Source of the DNA: Bacillota bacterium | Lineage (GTDB): Bacteria; Bacillota; Clostridia; Christensenellales; Aristaeellaceae | Direction of reading: 5' to 3' | Length of the DNA stretch: 24,493 nt | Assembly: GCA_023395615.1 (NCBI GenBank) | Contig: JAEWYP010000053.1 | Location: 1-24,493, forward strand | In this document: positions 15,779 through 22,493 of the stretch, piece after piece | Numbering within the stretch: the stretch's first letter is position 1 | Layout: each line of letters begins with the position of its first letter | Translations under genes and position numbers: made by a program | Notes under the pieces: model-generated | What the model was told of the DNA's origin: nothing | Databases searched by the model: none | Seen by the model: only the letters and a program-made list of their open reading frames with translations

Positions 15779-17857
15779 ATGCTGCGAAAGATCAAGTACT
15801 TTCTGCTCAACAAGAACCAGAATATCCAGATCGAGTTTGAAAACTATCTGAAGCTGGCCTACCCCGCGAGACCGGATGTATTTCACCGCGCTCAAAAGCT
15901 TTTGAAGCTGAATGCGCGGTATCGCTTTTTTTACCCCCTGTTGAAACTGAATCTCCCTGCACAGCCGCTGGATTTATCCATCCCTTCCGCCCTTACCTCG
16001 CCGGAGTCCTCCGTGTCCCCCGTTACGTATCTTTCCCCCCTTTCGCTTGCTTTAGCCTTATCCGAGTACGACGCTGTCTCGTTAGATATATTTGATACGC
16101 TGCTTTTTCGTCCGTTCGCAAAACCCGCGCATCTTTTTTACTGCGTGGAGGAAAAACTGGGTCATGCCTTTATCAAGCAACGTCAGGAAGCCGAATCCGA
16201 AGCCCGCAGGCTTGCCGCGCTTGCAACCGGCAGCCGTGAGGTAACGCTGGACGATATCTACGCCGTTTACGCCAAAATGACCGGGTTTGACCCGGAACCC
16301 GTCAAGCAAATGGAACTGCAGGCGGAAATGGACCTCTGTTTTGCGAATCCGTTTATGAAGATTGTTTACCGTTCCCTGAAAGATCATGGCACGCGCCTGT
16401 TCATCACTTCGGATATGTACCTGCCGCACGACACAATGGCGGCACTGCTGGAAAAGAACGGTTATACCGGTTACGAAGCTTTGTTGGTCTCCTGCGATTA
16501 CCGCGCCAGCAAGCATGATCGCGGCCTCTATTCGCTTTTATTGGAGAAAGCGGGGCAGGGTTCGCGTGTCGCACATGTTGGAGACAATACCGTAACCGAT
16601 CTGGAGAACGCAGCCGCCTGCGGCATTACCGCTTTCCCCTACCTGAATGTGAATAAACTCGGGGAACCCTTCCGGGCTACCGCTATGTCCGATATTGTGG
16701 GCAGCGCGTACGCAGGCATCGTAAATTCGTCATTACATAACGGGTTGGAAGTATACGACCCTTATTACGAATATGGGTTCGTCGCAGGTGGTTTATATGT
16801 GCTGGGTTATTGCGAATGGATCCATCAGCGCGCGCAGGCGACGGGGCTGGAACGGATTCTGTTTCTGGCCCGGGACGGCGCAATCTATAAACGGGTTTAT
16901 GATTCGCTGTTTCAGGACATTCCTTCCGAATATGTATACTGGTCCCGTGTGGCGGGGCTGCGTTATTGCGCGGATGTCAGCCGGAACGAGTTTATCCGTC
17001 GGGTGCTGATTTACAAAGCCTATAGCCCACAGAAAGTGACCGTACTCGGCATGCTCCGCTCGTTAAAACTGGATGGATTAATGCCTCAGCTGGCCGCCGC
17101 CGGCTTTCAGTCCAACGAGTTGATCGATAAGCCCAACCTGCCCGGTTTGAAAGCCTTCTTTACGGAGCACTGGCCGGAAGTTGTTCAGCTATGCGAACCG
17201 GAAGCTTTACGTTACGGAGAAGTGCTCAAATCCCAGATTGCCGGAGCGAAAAAGGTTGCCGTGGTAGACGTTGGTTGGGCGGGTACCGGCCCCTTGGGGG
17301 TAAAAGATTTTGTGGAGCGTAAACTGGCGTTGGATTGCGAAGTGACCGGGTTTATGGCGGGCGCCAGCATTACGGATTATTCGGCCACCAACGTCGCGCT
17401 GTTAAAGGGTGATCTGGAGACTTACCTTTTCTCCCAGCGGCAGAACTATGCGAATTTTACCGAACAGATGCGCCGCCACAACTCCACCATGTGCGTTTTC
17501 TTTGAGATGCTTACGCAGGATACCACGCCCTCATTTAAAGGGATCGCGGAGGACGGCACGCTGGAATTCGGCGTTCCCGAAGTGGAAAACTACGCGATGA
17601 TACGCCGTATCCATCAGGGAATATATGATTTCGCCATGGCGTATGCCCATGCGTTTCAGAATTATCCGATGTTCCTGAATATCAGCGGTCACGACGCCTA
17701 TCAACCCTTCAACCATTATCTGGCTGATCTTTCTCACATTCGGAAAGATTTTCTGGACTTCACCTTCACGCGCGGCATCGGCAGCGACGAAAACACCCAG
17801 GTTTGCGAAACGCTCGGAGATCTGCTGACCAAGCTGGGTTTGGGAAAGGGGGCGTAA
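15779..17857 (+). CDS. Large two-domain HAD protein of capsule loci (COG5610 type), copy B
   Basis: A 692-residue protein related to copy A, with an extra basic N-terminal stretch of about 75 residues. HAD motifs: L-D103-I-F-D106-T107, T-S211-D212-M-Y-L-P, a lysine of motif III near 246 (A-S-K-H-D), and G268-D269-N270 with D274. The second-domain marks recur: L-A-R365-D366-G367, W-S-R near 390, and V-D497-V-G499-W-A-G502-T503. As in copy A, Phe replaces the second Asp of the catalytic DxD. GCGAGGG eight bases upstream supports ATG 15779. It heads a run of five genes with gaps or overlaps of only a few bases, so it probably acts on the same glycan. The pairing of HAD and second domain in both copies suggests a two-step enzyme, which is inference. 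Confidence 0.76.
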   Translation: MLRKIKYFLLNKNQNIQIEFENYLKLAYPARPDVFHRAQKLLKLNARYRFFYPLLKLNLPAQPLDLSIPSALTSPESSVSPVTYLSPLSLALALSEYDAVSLDIFDTLLFRPFAKPAHLFYCVEEKLGHAFIKQRQEAESEARRLAALATGSREVTLDDIYAVYAKMTGFDPEPVKQMELQAEMDLCFANPFMKIVYRSLKDHGTRLFITSDMYLPHDTMAALLEKNGYTGYEALLVSCDYRASKHDRGLYSLLLEKAGQGSRVAHVGDNTVTDLENAAACGITAFPYLNVNKLGEPFRATAMSDIVGSAYAGIVNSSLHNGLEVYDPYYEYGFVAGGLYVLGYCEWIHQRAQATGLERILFLARDGAIYKRVYDSLFQDIPSEYVYWSRVAGLRYCADVSRNEFIRRVLIYKAYSPQKVTVLGMLRSLKLDGLMPQLAAAGFQSNELIDKPNLPGLKAFFTEHWPEVVQLCEPEALRYGEVLKSQIAGAKKVAVVDVGWAGTGPLGVKDFVERKLALDCEVTGFMAGASITDYSATNVALLKGDLETYLFSQRQNYANFTEQMRRHNSTMCVFFEMLTQDTTPSFKGIAEDGTLEFGVPEVENYAMIRRIHQGIYDFAMAYAHAFQNYPMFLNISGHDAYQPFNHYLADLSHIRKDFLDFTFTRGIGSDENTQVCETLGDLLTKLGLGKGA

Positions 17858-17860
17858 CGG

Positions 17861-19435
17861 ATGGTTCTGTACAGTGTCGTAAGCACATATCAGCTGCTCA
17901 GCGCCATGATCCACAGGGAAAACCATTATCCGCGCGAAGAAGCGGTGCTCATGATCGCCTCCACCCTGTGCGAAAAGTTTCCCGAATATCAGAGTCTGAA
18001 GAACTTCTTTGCGGATATCACCGTTTTCCCCCTGATGCCCGTTCCGGAGGATTTGCTCACCCGACACGCGAACGACGAGTTCTTTCGTCGTTTCTTCAAA
18101 GAATGGAACCGCGATATTCGCAGTTTCGAGAAAATTTTCGTCGGGGCAGCTCACTACCATTTCGGGGTCTATCTTTGCAGCCAGAAGATCCCTTTCTGTA
18201 TGTTCGAAGACGCCGCGGGGGTGTTCAGCGCCCCGGATGTATTGATGAATACAGACAGGCGGCTGGCTCCGACACGCTCCCGGATGGCGCGCGACTATCG
18301 CCTCTATACCGGTGAAAACCCCGTGATCGTTACCCGGGTCGGCAACCGTTTCGCACAGGTTGAGGGCTATCAGGCGACGAATTTTGAGCATCAGGATGTG
18401 ATCGAAAGTTTCGAATCTCTTCCGCCGGAACGGCAGACGGCCGTGCGACGCTTTTTTGTAAAACAGGACCTCTTCCATGTGCCGGAGCACTCTACCGTTG
18501 TGCTTACCCAGCATTTCGCCAACCTGAAAATGCTCACCTTCGAGGGGCAGGTGACGATTTACCAGTATCTGGCGGATTACTTTCTGCCGGGCCGCACGCT
18601 GGTGATAAAGCCCCACCCGGATGATTTGCTGTACTACAGCAGTCTGTTCCCGGACGCGACGGTGATCAACGTCAAATTCCCTTCGGAATTGTTGCCTGTG
18701 CTGTTTGACAACCGCCCCGCTGAAATTGCCACCGTAAGCTCCACAGCGGTTGGCAGCCTGAAGCGTTATTTTACACGTTGTCTGGATATGACGCCTGCCT
18801 TCGAGCGTGACTTCCGGATGACGCCGCGTTACGACGCAGCGCTGCGCTTTCTTGCCTCTTTGGGTGCTTCCGTTCCCTGCGGCCTCGGCGTCAATCAGGA
18901 GATTGTAAACGGGCTCTGGAGCGTAATCATCGGTGCAGAAGCTGAACGCCCGGTTTATACTTTATCCGATCGTACACGTTGGATGGTCGTGAACGAAACG
19001 GAGGACGACGGTTATGCCGCGTTATCCGCCCTGCCGGAGGACGGCTGCGCCGTCTTCATCAACCAGTTCGGGGAGAATGGATTTCTGAAAACCGCGTCGG
19101 CGGCAGGCTGCGCGCTTACGCCGATGCGCCTGACAAAGACTTTCCTTCGGCAGAACGATGTCTATACCGATCCCTCGCCGGATATTCTTTGGGTAGCCGC
19201 TAAAACTGCCGGGCCGCTCCGTGCGGCAGAGCAGTTTTCCTGGCAGCGTACCCTTCCTTACAGCGGCCTGAAAACGGAGGTGAGCCCCATGTCGGAACAG
19301 GAGCGGGAGATACTGGCGCTGCGCGGCAACGTAAAGGCGCTGGAAACACGGCTGGAAGCGATGATCCAGCGAAATAAGCAGTTGGAAAAACAATTGGCGG
19401 AACAGCCGCAGCACAAGGAGGGCCATCAGAAATGA
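17861..19435 (+). CDS. Polysialyltransferase-like glycosyltransferase (GT52/polyST superfamily)
   Basis: A 524-residue GT-B-like protein. Enzymes of this superfamily use CMP-sialic acid or related CMP-ulosonates and extend capsule or LOS glycans at the inner membrane face. The three family marks are present in order: an E116-D117 acidic motif (F-E-D-A-A-G, where the classical form is D/E-D/E-G), K250-P-H252-P253-D-D (HP motif), and V-S293-S294-T295 (S-S motif). The C-terminal 40 residues (about 475-515) form a charged heptad-like coiled coil, beyond the catalytic part. It begins 3 bases after copy B ends and overlaps the next gene by 4 bases (ATGA). The adjacent CMP-sugar cytidylyltransferase supports a CMP donor. 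The exact sugar and linkage cannot be read from the sequence. Confidence 0.72.
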   Translation: MVLYSVVSTYQLLSAMIHRENHYPREEAVLMIASTLCEKFPEYQSLKNFFADITVFPLMPVPEDLLTRHANDEFFRRFFKEWNRDIRSFEKIFVGAAHYHFGVYLCSQKIPFCMFEDAAGVFSAPDVLMNTDRRLAPTRSRMARDYRLYTGENPVIVTRVGNRFAQVEGYQATNFEHQDVIESFESLPPERQTAVRRFFVKQDLFHVPEHSTVVLTQHFANLKMLTFEGQVTIYQYLADYFLPGRTLVIKPHPDDLLYYSSLFPDATVINVKFPSELLPVLFDNRPAEIATVSSTAVGSLKRYFTRCLDMTPAFERDFRMTPRYDAALRFLASLGASVPCGLGVNQEIVNGLWSVIIGAEAERPVYTLSDRTRWMVVNETEDDGYAALSALPEDGCAVFINQFGENGFLKTASAAGCALTPMRLTKTFLRQNDVYTDPSPDILWVAAKTAGPLRAAEQFSWQRTLPYSGLKTEVSPMSEQEREILALRGNVKALETRLEAMIQRNKQLEKQLAEQPQHKEGHQK

Positions 19436-20103
19436 AAACGGTCGCCTTTGTACCCATCAAGCTTAACAGTGAGCGTACGCCCGGCAAGAATATCAAGCCG
19501 TTTTTCGATGGGAATACGCTGATCCAGATGATCGAGCGCACTTTGGCGCAGGTGCCGGAGTTGGATGAACGCTATGTTTTTTGCAGCGATGATCGGATCA
19601 CTGACTATCTGGTGCCCGGTTTCCGCTTTCTGCGCCGCCCGGCGTTTCTTGATACGGCGCAGGCTACCCCGCAGGACATCATCCGGGAGTTCTCCAAACT
19701 GGTTCCCGCTGAGATTTACATGGTATCCCACGCCACGTCCCCGTTTGTGAAACCGCAGCGTTTCAGCGATTGTCTGCGCGCCGTGCAGAGCGGGGAACAC
19801 GATTCCGCATTTACCTGCGAAAAAATCCAGCGCCTGTTATGGCAAAACGGACGACCGATGAATTTTCAGGCGGAGAGCGTGCCGCGCACGCAGGATTTGG
19901 TGCCGATGTTTGCCGAAGTATCCGCTGCCTATGTTTTCAGGCGGGATATGTTTGAAAGGCTCAACCGCCGTATCGGAGACACCCCCTATCTCTGCGAGGT
20001 CTCGGGGATTGAGTGCGTGGATATCGACTATCCGGAAGACTTCGCAATTGCCGACGCCCTGTACAGGGAACTGATTGCTCACGGAGGAAAAGCGCATGAG
20101 TAA
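19432..20103 (+). CDS. CMP-sugar cytidylyltransferase (acylneuraminate/Kdo cytidylyltransferase family)
   Basis: A 223-residue enzyme that activates a 2-ulosonic acid with CTP to give the CMP-sugar and pyrophosphate in the cytoplasm. The N-terminal nucleotide loop is P8-I-K10-L-N-S13-E-R15-T-P17-G18-K19-N20, so the usual P-A-R-x-x-S-x-R-x-P-x-K pattern is kept except that Lys replaces the first Arg. S-H-A-T-S-P-F corresponds to the L-Q-x-T-S-P strand of NeuA, and C-V-D-I-D-Y-P-E-D-F near the C-terminus gives the metal-binding aspartates. Length suits NeuA/KdsB catalytic domains (about 220-245). It overlaps its neighbours by 4 and 8 bases in one operon with the transferase, aldolase and phosphatase. 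The acceptor could be a nonulosonate, Kdo-like or novel ulosonate. Confidence 0.85.
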   Translation: MKTVAFVPIKLNSERTPGKNIKPFFDGNTLIQMIERTLAQVPELDERYVFCSDDRITDYLVPGFRFLRRPAFLDTAQATPQDIIREFSKLVPAEIYMVSHATSPFVKPQRFSDCLRAVQSGEHDSAFTCEKIQRLLWQNGRPMNFQAESVPRTQDLVPMFAEVSAAYVFRRDMFERLNRRIGDTPYLCEVSGIECVDIDYPEDFAIADALYRELIAHGGKAHE

Positions 20104-21721
20104 TATCAAAATTCTGGACTGCACGCTTCGTGACGGAGGTTATGTAGTAGACACGCTCTTTGGGGAGCGCGTAATCAAGGGGATGATCGCCAAGCTGGCG
20201 CGCAGCCGCGTGGACCTGATTGAGTGCGGATTTCTGAAAGACCATCCCCATGACAAGGACAGCTCTACATTTGAATATCCCGACGAGCTGATCCCTTACC
20301 TTCCCCGGCAGAAGGACCCGCAAACCAGCATTGTCGCCATGATTGACCATAACCGGTATGATCTTACCAAGTTAAAACCGTACGACGGACGCAGCGTTGA
20401 CATGCTACGGGAATGCTTTTTTCACCAGGACTGGCAGGCTGCCATAGAGGAAGCCCGGAAAATACAGGCCCTGGGGTATCAGGTTTTTGTGCAGCCGGTG
20501 GATGTGCTGGGGTATACGGACCGGGAATTGCTGGACCTGATTGATGAGGTTAATCTTCTGCAACCCTTCGCTTTCTCCATCGTAGATACGTTCGGCTCCA
20601 TGTTTTTAGAGGATCTCACCCATATCTTCAGCCTGATCGACCATAACCTGGACCCGCGCATCTCGATCGGGTTCCATTCCCACAACAATATGCAGCTCTC
20701 GTTTGCGCTTTCCCAGAAATTTATCGAGCTGTGCGGCACACACCGCAAGGGGATTGTGGACAGCTCCGTATACGGTCTGGGTCGTGGCGCGGGTAATACC
20801 AACACCGAACTGGTAATGCATTACCTGAACGCCTATCACGGTGCGGATTACGACATCAACGAGCTGATGGATCTGATTGATTCCTATATGAACGCCATCC
20901 GCCAGGATCACGAATGGGGCTACTCCATCCCCAATCTGATCGCGGGGATGTACAGCTCTCATGTGCACAATATCACCTATCTGCAAAACCATCACAGCAT
21001 CAATGCCAAAGACCTGCGCCAGATTGTGGAACAGATTGAACCGCAGGCCCGTAAGCGGTACGATTACGACGCACTGGAAGAACTGTATAACCACTTTATG
21101 GATCGGAAAATCGACGATCACGCTGCTTTGGATACGCTGGAAAGAGCATTCGCCGGAAAGGAAATTCTGCTGATTGCTCCGGGCAAGAGTATCGATGCTT
21201 ATCGAAGCGAAATTCAGGCCCTTTCCTCCCGGGAGAACGTTATCACCGTCAGCGTTAACTTCCTGCCGCAGGAGTTCGCGGTGGATTATGTGTTTTATAA
21301 CAATCTCCGCCGGTATGAGCACAGTGTGGATTTGGATCAGGAACGCCTTGCGGACAGCCCGCAGATTGTCACCTCCAACCTCCCGGGGAATATTCTGGTC
21401 GGAAAACCCCTTCAACTGAATTTTGACACGCTCGCAAAACGGGGCTGGAAGAACTACGACAATTCCATGATCTTCGCCATCCGGCTTGCGTTGCGCCTGG
21501 GTGCGCAAACCATCCGGCTAGCCGGTCTGGACGGATTCAACGAGGACAGTGCGCCGAACTTCTCCAGCGAGAACGCGGAACTGGAAACCGTAGAAGAACA
21601 GGAAGATTACCGCCAGAAGAATGAGGATATCGCAGGGATGCTGGAGGAGATTGTAAGGCATGCCCCCCGCCGCCTCAGCTTTGTCACCCCTAGCCGCTTC
21701 AGCGCGATCCTGGAGGCCTGA
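20096..21721 (+). CDS. HMGL-like (DRE-TIM) aldolase with a C-terminal Rossmann-like extension
   Basis: A 541-residue two-domain protein. The N-terminal TIM barrel (1 to about 300) is of the HMG-CoA lyase/4-hydroxy-2-oxovalerate aldolase superfamily: metal ligand D8 and R12-D13-G14 in D-C-T-L-R-D-G, H194-S-H196-N-N (divalent-metal histidines), and G-L-G-R-G-A-G-N234-T-N-T-E. Such enzymes cleave or form bonds between pyruvate or an acetyl unit and an aldehyde or keto acid. After a helical linker, residues 355-541 begin E-I-L-L-I-A-P-G-K-S and continue to L-A-G-L-D-G-F (475-481), a layout resembling DUF115/MptE-like or GT42-like nucleotide-binding domains. GGAGG supports ATG 20096, overlapping the cytidylyltransferase by 8 bases. 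In context it may build the ulosonic acid from pyruvate and a sugar aldehyde, replacing a PEP-dependent synthase. Confidence 0.8.
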   Translation: MSNIKILDCTLRDGGYVVDTLFGERVIKGMIAKLARSRVDLIECGFLKDHPHDKDSSTFEYPDELIPYLPRQKDPQTSIVAMIDHNRYDLTKLKPYDGRSVDMLRECFFHQDWQAAIEEARKIQALGYQVFVQPVDVLGYTDRELLDLIDEVNLLQPFAFSIVDTFGSMFLEDLTHIFSLIDHNLDPRISIGFHSHNNMQLSFALSQKFIELCGTHRKGIVDSSVYGLGRGAGNTNTELVMHYLNAYHGADYDINELMDLIDSYMNAIRQDHEWGYSIPNLIAGMYSSHVHNITYLQNHHSINAKDLRQIVEQIEPQARKRYDYDALEELYNHFMDRKIDDHAALDTLERAFAGKEILLIAPGKSIDAYRSEIQALSSRENVITVSVNFLPQEFAVDYVFYNNLRRYEHSVDLDQERLADSPQIVTSNLPGNILVGKPLQLNFDTLAKRGWKNYDNSMIFAIRLALRLGAQTIRLAGLDGFNEDSAPNFSSENAELETVEEQEDYRQKNEDIAGMLEEIVRHAPRRLSFVTPSRFSAILEA

Positions 21722-21726
21722 CTGCC

Positions 21727-22251
21727 ATGCGCGAGCAGGAGCGGTTAAGCCGCCTGAAATGGATCGTGCTGGACGTAGACGGCACTCTGACCGATGGCAG
21801 AATCATCTACGGAAGCGACGGCATGGAGATGAAGCAGTTCCATGTTCGTGACGGTGCGGGCATTCTGCTTGCGCAGAACGTCGGGTTGCAGCTGATGATC
21901 CTGACGGCACGGGAAAGTGAATGCGTAAGCCGCCGCGCTGAGGAACTTCACATCGCGGTTCTGTTGCAGGGCATCTCCGATAAAAAGTCGGAGTTAGCCA
22001 GCCAGATGCAAAAGCGGAATCTACTGCGGGAAGAAGTTGCCTACATGGGGGACGATCTGGTGGACCTTTCTTCCATGTCCCTTTGCGGATACTGCGCCTG
22101 CCCGGCCGACGCGGCGGAAGAAGTGAAGGCAAACTGCGAGTACATTGCCCCTTCCAGGGGCGGACACGGTGCCGTGCGCGATTTTCTGGAATTTTGCTTA
22201 AAAGCACGCGGGCAATGGGTAGAAGCCGTTCGCACGACTTACGACCGTTGA
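21727..22251 (+). CDS. KdsC-like HAD phosphatase (ulosonate-phosphate phosphatase)
   Basis: A 174-residue, capless HAD phosphatase with all catalytic residues of the KdsC type: L-D16-V-D18-G-T-L-T-D23-G (nucleophile and acid/base), F-H-V-R-D-G-A-G, T60 in I-L-T-A-R-E-S, K86 in G-I-S-D-K-K, and G108-D109-D110-L-V-D113. KdsC removes phosphate from Kdo-8-P, and close relatives act on Kdn-9-P or sialic acid-9-P. GGAGG at 21712-21716 and a 5-base gap from the aldolase stop place it last in the operon, which closes at the terminator near 22329. Its substrate is presumably the phosphorylated product of the aldolase. Unlike the COG5610-type proteins nearby, it keeps the standard DxD motif, so it is a credible true phosphatase. 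Confidence 0.88.
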   Translation: MREQERLSRLKWIVLDVDGTLTDGRIIYGSDGMEMKQFHVRDGAGILLAQNVGLQLMILTARESECVSRRAEELHIAVLLQGISDKKSELASQMQKRNLLREEVAYMGDDLVDLSSMSLCGYCACPADAAEEVKANCEYIAPSRGGHGAVRDFLEFCLKARGQWVEAVRTTYDR

Positions 22252-22328
22252 TATTTCGATGTGATCAAAGGAAAAAGCGTTTATGGCGTCGAAGAATATA
22301 TCTTACTCGTTCGTATCGTCTTATCCAT

Positions 22329-22369
22329 ACCCATGCAAGAGGCTGCGAGCGCATGGGTTTTTGTTTTTT
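22329..22369 (+). terminator. Intrinsic terminator of the ulosonate operon
   Basis: ACCCATGC (22329-22336) pairs with GCATGGGT (22351-22358) around a 14-base loop and is followed by a T-rich run interrupted by one G. It lies 77 bases after the phosphatase stop codon. Confidence 0.8.
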
Positions 22370-22433
22370 GTCGACCATCCGAAGAAATCGCGCTTGCTTT
22401 ACCAGTATAATCTTACCGTATATCACAGTGATG

Positions 22434-22442
22434 TGTTATAAT
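22434..22442 (+). promoter_or_regulatory. Extended -10 promoter of the second FnIII/CUB protein
   Basis: TGTTATAAT (22434-22442) is an extended -10 element; the -35 region (TTACCG, 22413-22418, 18-base spacing) is weak. A second TATAAT at 22406-22411 lacks the TG extension. The message leader would be about 45 bases, much shorter than that of the first FnIII gene. Confidence 0.5.
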
Positions 22443-22493
22443 GGTAAAAAGAGATTCTGCATTCATATTATTCCTATTGAGGAGGATTCTTAA

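Noticed and set aside
17531..18616. 361-residue minus-strand frame
   Set aside because: It spans the junction of two well-supported plus-strand genes and shows no family features.
10062..22251. Canonical sialic acid operon (neuB/neuC present)
   Set aside because: No frame in the window shows NeuB, NeuC or KdsA features; only the cytidylyltransferase, phosphatase and transferase steps match.
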